From assembly GCF_900188095.1 (NCBI RefSeq), contig NZ_FZOT01000024.1, positions 1 to 54,144 of the forward strand: a DNA stretch of 54,144 bases, written 5' to 3'. This DNA comes from Noviherbaspirillum humi. Its GTDB lineage: Bacteria; Pseudomonadota; Gammaproteobacteria; Burkholderiales; Burkholderiaceae_D. The position numbers and the translations under genes were made by a program. The notes under the pieces were generated by a model. That model ran no database searches and was not told the origin of the DNA. It saw nothing but the letters and a program-made list of their open reading frames with translations. This document shows, piece by piece, positions 6,603 to 14,487 of this stretch; within the stretch, counting starts at the first letter, position 1; each line of letters starts with the position of its first letter.

Positions 6603-9600
6603 TTACAGTGCAGGCGAACGGTCCGCGATGCCGACCGACGGCGCGCCGGCCTGGGCCGGCTTGCCGAGCCCTTTCGCAAGCGTGCGTACCAGGACATAGA
6701 ACAGCGGCGTGAGGAACAGGCCGAAGAACGTGACGCCGAGCATGCCGGCAAACACCGCGATGCCCATCGCATGCCGCATCTCGGCGCCGGCGCCGTGCGA
6801 AAACACCAGCGGCACCACGCCCATGATGAAGGCGATCGACGTCATCAGGATGGGGCGCAGCCGCAGGCGGCAGGCTTCCAGCGCGGCGCTGGCGATGCCA
6901 TGGCCGTGGCGTTCCAGCTCCAGCGCGAACTCGACGATCAGGATGGCGTTCTTCGACGCCAGGCCGACCAGCACGAACAGCGCAATCTGCGTGAAGATGT
7001 TGTTGTCGCCGCCGCTCAGCTTGACTCCGACGAGTGCGCACAGGATCGACATCGGCACGATCAGGATCACCGCCAGCGGCAGGGTCCAGCTTTCGTACTG
7101 GGCGGCCAGCACCAGGAACACCAGCAGCACGCACAGCGGGAACACATAGAGCATGGTGTTGCCGGCCAGGATGTCCTGGTAGGTGAGGTCGGTCCACTCG
7201 TAGCTGATGCCCTTGGGCAGCGTCTCCCGCACGATTTCTTCCATGATCGCCTGTGCCTGGCCGGAGGAAACGCCCGGTGCCGGCGCGCCGTTGATCTCGG
7301 CGGCGACATAGTTGTTGTAGCGCTGCACCCGGTCCGGCCCGTAGGCGTCGCGGATCTTCATGATCGAGGACAGCGGAATCATCTCGCCCCTGCCGTTGCG
7401 CACCTTGAGCTGGGCGATCTGCTCGCGCTGCGAACGGAACTGGGCGTCGGCCTGCACCCGCACCTGATAGGTGCGGCCGAACTGGTTGAAGTCGTTGACG
7501 TAGAGCGAGCCGAGGTAGATCTGCAGCGCCTGGTTGATCTCGGCCAGCGGCACGCCCATCTGCTTGGCGCGGACGCGGTCGACATCGGCGAACAGCTGCG
7601 GCACGTTGATCTGGTAGCCCGAGAACACGCCCTGCAGTCGCTTGTCCGTCGCAGCCTTGGCCTGCACCGCCTGGACTGCCTTGTTCAGTGCTTCATGGCC
7701 GAGGTTGCTGCGGTCCTCGATCATCATCTTGAAGCCGCCGGTGGTGCCCAGGCCGTTGACGGGAGGCGGCGGCAGCACCATCACGAAGGCATCCTCGATG
7801 GCGCCCATGCGGCGGTTGATGTCGGCCGCGATCGCTTCGGCGCTTTGCGACTTGCCCTGGCGCTGGTCGAACGGCTTGAGCGTGGTGAAGACGATGCCGG
7901 CATTCGGCGCATTGGTGAAGCCGTTGATCGACAGGCCGGGGAAGGCCACCGAGGACTCCACGCCGGGTATGGCGGCGGCGATGTCGGACATCTTGCGGAT
8001 CACCGCGTCGGTACGGTCGAGCGAGGCGGCGTCCGGCAGCTGAGCGAAGCCGATCAGGTACGCCTTGTCCTGCGACGGCACGAAGCCGGGCGGCACCGCC
8101 TTGAATACGAACACGCCGGCGACGGCCAGCAGCGCATAGGCTGCCAGCGCTGCGCGCTTGCGGCGCAGCACGCCCTGCACGCTGTCGGCATAGCGCTGCG
8201 AGGAGCGGCCGAAGAAGCGGTTGAAGGCGGCGAAGAAGCGGCCGAACACCGCATCCATCAAGCGCGTCAGGCGGTCACGGGGGGCGTCATGCGGCTGCAG
8301 CAGCACCGCCGACAGCGCCGGCGCCAGCGTCAGCGAGTTGAAGGCGGAGATGACGGTCGAGATCGCGATGGTCAGCGCGAACTGGCGGTAGAACTGGCCG
8401 GTCAGGCCGGACACGAAGGCGATCGGCACGAACACGGCGCACAGCACCAGCGCGATGGCGATGATCGGGCCGCTGACTTCCTTCATTGCCTGCACGGTGG
8501 CGTCGTGCGGATTCAGGCCGCCGGCGATGTTGCGCTCGACGTTCTCCACCACCACGATGGCATCGTCGACCACGATGCCGATGGCCAGCACCAGGCCGAA
8601 CAGCGACAGCGTGTTGATCGAAAAGCCGAACAGCAGCATCACGGCGAAGGTGCCGACCACCGACACCGGCACGGCCAGCAGCGGGATCAGCGACGCGCGC
8701 CAGGTCTGCAGGAACACGATGACGACCAGCGCCACCAGCGCCACCGCTTCGATCAGGGTGTACACGACGGAGTTGATCGACTCGCGCACGAACTGCGTCG
8801 GGTCGTACACGATCTCGTAGCCGACGCCTTCGGGAAAGTCCTTCGCCAGTTCCGCCATCTTGGCGCGCACGTCGGCCGACAGCTGCAGCGCGTTGGCGTT
8901 CGGCGCCTCGAAGATCGGGATGGCGACCGCGGACTTGTTGTCCAGCAGCGAGCGCAGCGCGTAGGAATTCGAGCCGAGCTCCAGGCGCGCCACATCCTTG
9001 AGCAGGGTCGGCGCCCCGTCGGCATTGGTCTTGACGACGATGCCGCCGAATTCCTCGACCGTCTTCAGCCGGCCCTGGGTGTTGACGGTCAGCTGGAAGT
9101 CCGCGTCCCGGGACGGACCCTGGCCGACCACGCCGGCGGCGACCTGCACGTTCTGCTCGCGGATGGCGGCGACGATGTCGCCGGCGGACAGATTGCGCGC
9201 CGCCGCCTTCTGCGGGTCGAGCCAGACGCGCATTGCGTAGTCGCCGGAGCCGAACAGCTGCACTTCGCCGATGCCGTGGATGCGCGCCAGCTGATCCTTG
9301 ATGTTCAGCAGCGCGTAATTGCGCAGGTAGAGGTCGTCGTAGCGGCCGTCCGGTGAATTCAGGTGCACCACCATGGTCAGGTTGGGCGAACTCTTGACGG
9401 TCGTGACGCCGATCTGCCGCACCTCTTCCGGCAGGCGCGGCAGCGCGCGCTGCACCCGGTTCTGCACCGCGGTCTCGGCCTGCTCGACGTTGGTGCCGAT
9501 CTTGAAGGTCACGGTCAGCATCAGCGCGCCGTCCGAGGTGTTTTGCGAGCTCATGTAGAGCATGTCCTCGACGCCGTTGATCTGCTCCTCGAGCGGCGTG

Positions 9601-9791
9601 GCGACGGTTTCGGCGATCACCTGCGGATTGGCGCCCGGGTACTGGGCGCGCACCACCACCGAAGGCGGCACCACGTCCGGGTATTCCGAGACCGGCAGCA
9701 GGAACATCGCGATGAGGCCGGCCACGAAGACCAGGATCGACAGCACCGCGGCGAAGATCGGCTTGTCGACGAAAAAGCGTGAAATGTTCAT
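6603..9791 (-). CDS. RND multidrug efflux permease (MexF/CeoB/BpeF type, HAE-1)
   Basis: The 1062-residue protein is full length for an HAE-1 permease: N-terminal helix MNISRFFVDKPIFAAVLS, SEYPDVVPPSVVVRAQYPGA in the first porter region, and the proton-relay motif GIVVDDAIVVVENVERN in helix 4, with a C-terminal membrane half to GLFLTPLFYVLVRTL. It works in the inner membrane as a proton-driven drug exporter with the adaptor and channel of the same operon. The start is 6 bp after the adaptor stop. Sequence is closest in my reading to the MexF/CeoB/BpeF branch, whose members export chloramphenicol, trimethoprim and fluoroquinolones; the substrate here is inferred. Confidence 0.95.
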   Translation of the reverse strand: MNISRFFVDKPIFAAVLSILVFVAGLIAMFLLPVSEYPDVVPPSVVVRAQYPGANPQVIAETVATPLEEQINGVEDMLYMSSQNTSDGALMLTVTFKIGTNVEQAETAVQNRVQRALPRLPEEVRQIGVTTVKSSPNLTMVVHLNSPDGRYDDLYLRNYALLNIKDQLARIHGIGEVQLFGSGDYAMRVWLDPQKAAARNLSAGDIVAAIREQNVQVAAGVVGQGPSRDADFQLTVNTQGRLKTVEEFGGIVVKTNADGAPTLLKDVARLELGSNSYALRSLLDNKSAVAIPIFEAPNANALQLSADVRAKMAELAKDFPEGVGYEIVYDPTQFVRESINSVVYTLIEAVALVALVVIVFLQTWRASLIPLLAVPVSVVGTFAVMLLFGFSINTLSLFGLVLAIGIVVDDAIVVVENVERNIAGGLNPHDATVQAMKEVSGPIIAIALVLCAVFVPIAFVSGLTGQFYRQFALTIAISTVISAFNSLTLAPALSAVLLQPHDAPRDRLTRLMDAVFGRFFAAFNRFFGRSSQRYADSVQGVLRRKRAALAAYALLAVAGVFVFKAVPPGFVPSQDKAYLIGFAQLPDAASLDRTDAVIRKMSDIAAAIPGVESSVAFPGLSINGFTNAPNAGIVFTTLKPFDQRQGKSQSAEAIAADINRRMGAIEDAFVMVLPPPPVNGLGTTGGFKMMIEDRSNLGHEALNKAVQAVQAKAATDKRLQGVFSGYQINVPQLFADVDRVRAKQMGVPLAEINQALQIYLGSLYVNDFNQFGRTYQVRVQADAQFRSQREQIAQLKVRNGRGEMIPLSSIMKIRDAYGPDRVQRYNNYVAAEINGAPAPGVSSGQAQAIMEEIVRETLPKGISYEWTDLTYQDILAGNTMLYVFPLCVLLVFLVLAAQYESWTLPLAVILIVPMSILCALVGVKLSGGDNNIFTQIALFVLVGLASKNAILIVEFALELERHGHGIASAALEACRLRLRPILMTSIAFIMGVVPLVFSHGAGAEMRHAMGIAVFAGMLGVTFFGLFLTPLFYVLVRTLAKGLGKPAQAGAPSVGIADRSPAL

Positions 9792-9797
9792 GGCGTG

Positions 9798-11006
9798 TTA
9801 TTCCTTGTTTGCCGTGTTTGTCATGGCCAGCGTGGCATTCGCGTCCTTGGCCTGCGCCGCGCCGGCGACCATCGGCACGACCTGGGCACTGACCGGCGCG
9901 CCCGGCCGCACGCGCTGCAGGCCGTTGACGATGACCTTGTCGCCCGGCTTCAGGCCGGCGCGCACGATGCGCAGGCCATCGACCACCGGCCCAAGCTTGA
10001 TCTCGCGGTACTCGGCCTTGCCGCCGTCGCCGACGACGAACACGAATTTGCGGCTCTGGTCGGTGCCGATGGCGCGGTCGGTGACGAGCAGCGCCCTGGA
10101 CCTTTCACCGCCGATCTGGACGCGCGCGAACAGGCCCGGCGTCATGCTGCGGTCGGCGTTGGCGAAGGCGGCGCGCATGCGCACGCTGCCGCTGCGGGCG
10201 TCGAGCTGGTTGTCGACGAACTCCAGTGCGCCTTCATGCGGAAACCCGTCCTCGTTGACCAGGCCGACCCGCACCGGCACCGCCTGCCCGGCGCGGGCGC
10301 GCCGGCTCACGCGCAGGAAGGTTTCCTCGTCGCCGTCGAAGCTGGCATAGATGCGGTCGAGCGATACCACCGAGGTCAGCACGGCGGAGGCGTCCACCAG
10401 GTTGCCGAGCGTGACCTCGGCTTTCGAGACGCGCCCGCTGATCGGCGCCGTGACCCGGGTATAGGACAGGTTCAGCCGCGCGGCCTCGGCCTGGGCCGCG
10501 GCGGCGAGGGCGCTGGCATCGAGTTCCTTCTGGGCGGCAGCCTTTTCCTCATATTCGCGCTGGGCGATGGCCTTGTCGCCGAGCAGGCGCTCGGCGCGTT
10601 GAAGCTCCAGCCGCGCGAGGTCGGCGCGGGCCCGGGCCGACTTCGCGGCCGCCTCGGCGCGGTCGGCTTCGGCCTGGTACGGGCGCGGGTCGATGACGAA
10701 CAGCACGTCGCCTTTCTTCACGTCGGTGCCCGGCTTGAAGTTGACCGACGTGATGAAGCCGGCGACGCGCGGGCGAATCTCGACGCGCTCCACTGCTTCC
10801 AGGCGCCCGGAAAATTCCTGGGTCTCCGCCACCGGCTGCTCGAGCACGGCGGAGGCCGTCACCGCCGGTCCGGCATCCGGCGCGGGACCAGCGGCGGCCT
10901 GGCCGGCGGCATCGGAGCAGCCGGCCAGCGCGGCGGCGATGCCGGTCGCTCCCAGGGCCAGCAAGAGGGGCCGCAGCGCGGTCCCGAATCGATTCATCTG
11001 TCTCAT
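9798..11006 (-). CDS. RND efflux periplasmic adaptor lipoprotein (MexE/CeoA/BpeE type)
   Basis: The 402-residue membrane fusion protein has a signal ending IAAALAGC (lipobox Cys about residue 29), a lipoyl half-motif (VEIRPRVAGFI), a coiled-coil hairpin (about 95-170, alternating Ala/Glu/Lys), then a second lipoyl half (YTRVTAPISGRVSKAEV) and beta-barrel region. It links permease and outer-membrane channel. AGGAGG lies 6 bases before ATG 11006. It follows llpE by 151 bp, a longer gap than the other operon spacings, with no terminator that I can see. Confidence 0.95.
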   Translation of the reverse strand: MRQMNRFGTALRPLLLALGATGIAAALAGCSDAAGQAAAGPAPDAGPAVTASAVLEQPVAETQEFSGRLEAVERVEIRPRVAGFITSVNFKPGTDVKKGDVLFVIDPRPYQAEADRAEAAAKSARARADLARLELQRAERLLGDKAIAQREYEEKAAAQKELDASALAAAAQAEAARLNLSYTRVTAPISGRVSKAEVTLGNLVDASAVLTSVVSLDRIYASFDGDEETFLRVSRRARAGQAVPVRVGLVNEDGFPHEGALEFVDNQLDARSGSVRMRAAFANADRSMTPGLFARVQIGGERSRALLVTDRAIGTDQSRKFVFVVGDGGKAEYREIKLGPVVDGLRIVRAGLKPGDKVIVNGLQRVRPGAPVSAQVVPMVAGAAQAKDANATLAMTNTANKE

Positions 11007-11158
11007 GATATTCCTCCTTTGTTGCTTATTTGTTAATCATCGGGCGAAGCCAGGCCTTTCCGGTCTGCTTCGGGAAATTTCAGGAAAAAGCGGGTCCCCG
11101 CGCGTGGCGCGTTATTAAGGCTCGATTAATGGTGCGTGGTCAGTCGTGCAGTGCAGGG

Positions 11159-12013
11159 TCAACAGCTCTCGGGCGGCGATTCCTCGTCGAGGCCGGCGAT
11201 GAAGTTCGCGATCTCGCTCAGCGCATGGGCCTGGCAGGCGCATTCGTTGCGCGCATTCGGTTCCTGCAGGCGGGTGGCCTGCAGCCGCCTGACGGTGGTC
11301 GGCACCCCGAACTGGATCAGCTTGCTGCCGTAAGCCTCCGCCTCGTCGCGCAGCGGGTCATCCTCGGCCGACAGGATCAGCGCCGGCGGCAGGTTCTTCA
11401 AGCGGCTCGACTGCAGCGGCGACGCGTACGGATGACTGCGGTCGGCCGGATGGGGCAGGTAATCGCGGTAGGCCGCCGCGCATTCGTCGACCACACGGGC
11501 TTCGTCGGGGCAGCTCGGCATCTCGCGCATCGAGCAGGTGGACAGGCCCGGATCGAGCATCGGCATGATCAGGATCTGGCCGGCCAGCGTGGGCGCGCCC
11601 CGGTCGCGCGCCATCAGCGCGCACACCGCGGCCAGGTTGGCGCCGGCCTCGATGCCGGCCACCAGCATGCGCTTGCCGGTCCAGCCGAGCTTGCTGCGAT
11701 TCTTCTTGGCCCACAGCAGCACCGCATGCGCATCTTCGACCGCGGCCGGGAACGGTTTCACGGTGGCCGGGGTGTAGCTCGAGGACAGCACCACCGGATA
11801 CCCGCTGGCCTCGGCCAGGTGGCGCAGGAAGGGGTCCGGCTGCTCCAGGTCGCCATCGACGAAGCCGCCGCCGTGGAAAAAGACGATCAGCACGTCGCGC
11901 CGGCCATCCGCGCTGGCCTTGTACAGGCGCGCCGCCAGCGGCCCCTCGGCGCCGCCGACTTCCAGCTCGCGCACTGCAAGCGTTTGGGGGCGGATCTGGG
12001 ATGCCGGGCTCAT
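11159..12013 (-). CDS. llpE: LlpE-like alpha/beta hydrolase fold protein, catalytic residues lost
   Basis: The 284-residue protein aligns with the hormone-sensitive-lipase family: oxyanion HGGG at 47-50 and the acid motif AEDDPLRDE (D219). The nucleophile motif, normally GDSAGG, reads GIEAGA, so the catalytic Ser is Glu122, and no His is found at the usual place after residue 240. It therefore should not work as a normal esterase. In Burkholderia the operons llpE-ceoAB-opcM and llpE-bpeEF-oprC begin with a lipase-like llpE under a divergent LysR gene, as here. AGGAGGG 6 bases upstream fixes the start at 12013, which overlaps the stop of a small upstream frame (ATGA). The gene symbol is given from context and family. 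Confidence 0.8.
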   Translation of the reverse strand: MSPASQIRPQTLAVRELEVGGAEGPLAARLYKASADGRRDVLIVFFHGGGFVDGDLEQPDPFLRHLAEASGYPVVLSSSYTPATVKPFPAAVEDAHAVLLWAKKNRSKLGWTGKRMLVAGIEAGANLAAVCALMARDRGAPTLAGQILIMPMLDPGLSTCSMREMPSCPDEARVVDECAAAYRDYLPHPADRSHPYASPLQSSRLKNLPPALILSAEDDPLRDEAEAYGSKLIQFGVPTTVRRLQATRLQEPNARNECACQAHALSEIANFIAGLDEESPPESC

Positions 12014-12084
12014 CGCTTGCCCTCCTGGAGGGTTGCCAGGTCGGCGGGTACGGCGGCAAGGGCGGGCGGTTGTCTGGTGTTCAT
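12010..12084 (-). CDS. Putative 24-aa leader ORF overlapping llpE
   Basis: An ATG at 12084 opens a 24-codon frame (MNTRQPPALA... ending QEGKR) whose TGA overlaps the llpE ATG in an ATGA junction; the llpE ribosome-binding site lies inside its last codons. This layout allows translational coupling. Its own ribosome-binding site is weak (GGGACTACC). It could be a coupling or attenuation peptide for the efflux operon, or only untranslated leader. Confidence 0.4.
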   Translation of the reverse strand: MNTRQPPALAAVPADLATLQEGKR

Positions 12085-12148
12085 GGTAGTCCCGGAGTCG
12101 GTTCGTGCACGCTTGCAATGGAATGAACTCATCTGCAACCGTAACGGC

Positions 12149-12177
12149 ACTATAGTCCCCAGCTGAGATATGATAAA
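12149..12177 (-). promoter_or_regulatory. Candidate promoter of the efflux operon
   Basis: On the minus strand TTTATC (12177-12172) and TATAGT (12154-12149) are separated by 17 bases. The -10 is good and the -35 poor, as expected for an activator-dependent promoter. The start point would be near 12142, about 65 bases from the centre of the LysR-type site at 12196-12217. Confidence 0.4.
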
Positions 12178-12195
12178 TAGTTCATTTACGAATCA

Positions 12196-12217
12196 ATTGT
12201 TCAGAATCCTGAACAAT
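12196..12217. promoter_or_regulatory. LysR-type operator between llpE operon and LysR gene
   Basis: ATTGTTCAG-AATC-CTGAACAAT is a perfect 9-bp inverted repeat with a 4-base spacer and contains the T-N11-A LysR motif. Its centre lies about -65 relative to the proposed efflux promoter and 25-45 bases before the LysR start codon, the classic arrangement for activation of the operon and self-repression. Confidence 0.7.
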
Positions 12218-12241
12218 AAGGGCTCAACACGGGGAAGGGTA

Positions 12242-13198
12242 ATGAACAAGCTGCAAGCCATGGAAATCTTCGTACAGGTCGTGGATACCGGAAGCTTCAC
12301 GCGAGCCGCCGAGATGCTGCAGCTGCCCAAGGCGACCGTGTCGACCCTGGTGCAATCGCTGGAAGCGGCCCTCTCGGCAAAGCTGCTGCACCGGACCACG
12401 CGGCAGGTGACCGTCACCACCGACGGCGCCGCCTACTACGAGCGCTGCCTGCGCATCCTGTCCGATGTCCGGGATGCCGAGGAATCGTTGTCGCGCTCGC
12501 GGTTGTCGCCCAGCGGCCGGCTGCGGGTGGACGCGCCTACCGGGCTGTCGAGCGAGATCCTGGTGCCGGCCTTGCCGACGTTTTTCGAGCGCTATCCCGA
12601 CATCGCGCTCGAGCTCGGCAGTTCCGACCGGCCGGTGGACCTGATCGAGGAGGGCGTCGACTGCGCCGTGCGCGGCGGGGAACTGATGGATACGAGCCTG
12701 ATCGCGCGCCGCGTCGGCGTGATCAACTTCATCACGGCGGCGACGCCCTCCTATCTGGCGCGCCATGGCATGCCGCAGCATCCGCGCGACCTTGCCCAGC
12801 ACCGTTGCGTGAATTTCTTTTCGCCGAAGACCGGCAAGACCTACGACTGGGATTTCCGGCGTGATGACGAGTACATCGTCATGCCGATGCGCGGCGGGAT
12901 CGCCTTGAACGATTCCAATGCCTACGTCGAGGCGGGCGTGGCCGGGCTGGGGATCATCCAGATGGCCGACTACCTGGTGAGCAAGTATGTCGATACGGGG
13001 CGGATGGTGCAGATTCTTCCGGACTGGCGCAGCGATCCCTTGCCGATCCATGTGGTGTATCCCCAAAACCGGCACCTGTCGGCGAAAGTACGGGTGTTCG
13101 TCGAGTGGGTGGCCGAACTGTTCGCGGCCAATCCCCATATGCACATCGGCACCGCACCGGGCGTGCCGGCCGCCCCCCGGGTATCGGTCTCGGCCTGA
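12242..13198 (+). CDS. LysR-type regulator of the efflux operon (CeoR/BpeT-like)
   Basis: The 318-residue protein has an N-terminal winged helix (MNKLQAMEIFVQVVDTGSFTRAAEMLQLPKATVST, about 1-60) and a LysR effector-binding domain (about 90-295). It is divergent from the RND operon, as the LysR regulators of ceoAB-opcM, bpeEF-oprC and mexEF-oprN are. The ATG at 12242 is preferred (GGAAGGG upstream, alignment with the family start) over an upstream ATG at 12170, which would place the operator inside the gene. The inducer is unknown; in relatives aromatic compounds such as salicylate or chloramphenicol act. Confidence 0.9.
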   Translation: MNKLQAMEIFVQVVDTGSFTRAAEMLQLPKATVSTLVQSLEAALSAKLLHRTTRQVTVTTDGAAYYERCLRILSDVRDAEESLSRSRLSPSGRLRVDAPTGLSSEILVPALPTFFERYPDIALELGSSDRPVDLIEEGVDCAVRGGELMDTSLIARRVGVINFITAATPSYLARHGMPQHPRDLAQHRCVNFFSPKTGKTYDWDFRRDDEYIVMPMRGGIALNDSNAYVEAGVAGLGIIQMADYLVSKYVDTGRMVQILPDWRSDPLPIHVVYPQNRHLSAKVRVFVEWVAELFAANPHMHIGTAPGVPAAPRVSVSA

Positions 13199-13524
13199 TG
13201 CTGGCCAAGCGTGGTCGTGGCGCAACATCAAACGGCGACACGATCCGGCTCCAGTTGATCGATCGTGAACCGCGGGTTCCGGGGGCCGTCAGACGCACAC
13301 ATCGGCACCGACTGCCGCCGAAACTCCGGAAAAGCTGGCCCAGCGCAGGGCGATGGCGCTGCGCGGGCCGATGAAGAACGGCGCGATCGCGGATGCCGCA
13401 CCGGCCGGCAGCGTCCGTATTCCAACGGCTGATACGCCGCTCCGGGCCTCGTTGCGGCGAACCTGGATCGTCCATTCCGCTGCGCGTTGTGGCGCCTGCT
13501 GGCGCGTTGCGCCATACTGCGCTC
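13199..13524. other. Gene-free stretch after the LysR gene
   Basis: No convincing gene or terminator is seen. Open frames on both strands lack ribosome-binding sites and known motifs. Confidence 0.45.
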
Positions 13525-13845
13525 ATGACTACCCTGATTACTGCCGATTGCCTGCGCGGACTGGTTGCGGTTGCCGACTGGATCTGGCCGCTGCCCATGA
13601 TCGCGCCCGAGAGGCCGGTCGCGCTGCACGTGCTGGTGCGGCAGTACCTGCCGGAGGCCGGTGCGCTGGCGTCGCTGCTGGCTTATTTCGATGACAGCGA
13701 TGCCCAGGACAGGCAGGCGATCGCAGAGGAGTTGCAGCAGTTGTGCGCGGATGGCATGGGCGACGACGACGCGGCGCAGCTGCTCGGCGCCTGGCTGGCG
13801 CGGCAGGCGATCAAGCAGGCCCGGGACGCCTGCAGGCCCCAATAA
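13525..13845 (+). CDS. Hypothetical acidic protein (106 aa)
   Basis: A 106-residue frame with two hydrophobic N-terminal stretches (LRGLVAVADWIWPLPMIA, about 9-26, too weak for a sure membrane helix) and a helical, acidic middle (YFDDSDAQDRQAIAEELQQL, DGMGDDDAAQLL). It is not recognised. There is no ribosome-binding site, but a CATACT at 13514-13519 could be a -10 that makes the mRNA leaderless. Codon use is GC-rich at third positions like the neighbours. It may be real but conserved domains are not visible. Confidence 0.45.
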   Translation: MTTLITADCLRGLVAVADWIWPLPMIAPERPVALHVLVRQYLPEAGALASLLAYFDDSDAQDRQAIAEELQQLCADGMGDDDAAQLLGAWLARQAIKQARDACRPQ

Positions 13846-14487
13846 TCCTCACGCATCCTTAATGCACCCATCAGCGTGGCGGCATGAACAACCGTTAAAG
13901 GTTGCTGCGAACTTCAGCGAAATGGCATCACCGGATTCATGTCCACCATGTGGAAAAACATCGATCTCATTCGCGCGATGAATAATACGTATCTGCCTTG
14001 CCTATTGGACGGGATGGCAGCCGCTGGCTATCATCAATCCGTCTCCTCTGATTCTCTCGAATTGGATTCGCCCGGTCACCGCCACGCGGTCACCGGGCTT
14101 TTTTCTGGGCCTGCACGCTGACGGCAGCGAAACGGCGATGAATTGCTTGTGCCGCCAATGCTGCGCACGACCTGGAGTTCTGCCCGGGTTTTTCATTCCC
14201 CGCCTGAGTCACGCATTCCGAGGGTTGCGCCATCGCTGCGGCCGATATCGTTGGATTTCGGTCGCACCTTGCCTGGATATGCCGCCGATTTCATCAGGGA
14301 TCGCAGCGCGGCACTATAATTGCTACTTCGCAACTCAGCAGCCCAAAAGCGTGGTTTGACACATTAATAGCTCGAAACCGCGTTCATCAAGCGGCATCTT
14401 TTGCGCCTGGATAGTGCATTCCGCCGGCGCCGCACCAAGAACGAGCACCTTTAAGCCGATCCAACGGCAATACTCCACTGGCCATTC
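13846..14487. other. Long intergenic region before the chemoreceptor gene
   Basis: It holds the plus-strand terminator at 14070-14104 and a perfect TATAAT at 14315-14320 with no good -35, possibly part of the chemoreceptor promoter. No gene is seen; the frame at 13939-14121 runs through the terminator hairpin and is not credible. Confidence 0.5.
14070..14104 (+). terminator. Strong intrinsic terminator without an obvious gene
   Basis: A 12-bp perfect stem (14070-14081 with 14087-14098), 5-base loop CCACG, and six T follow on the plus strand. The nearest upstream gene stops at 13845, 225 bases away, so it ends either that transcript or an unannotated RNA. Confidence 0.85.

Noticed and set aside
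5036-9356. Very long plus-strand open frames (about 500 and 1000 codons) opposite the RND channel and permease genes
   Set aside because: They are rich in Arg, His, Gln and Gly with no known motifs, a shadow effect of high-GC codon use in the true minus-strand genes, which have clear motifs, signals and ribosome-binding sites.
13939-14121. 60-codon plus-strand frame between the hypothetical protein and the chemoreceptor
   Set aside because: It reads through the strong intrinsic terminator at 14070-14104 and has no ribosome-binding site.
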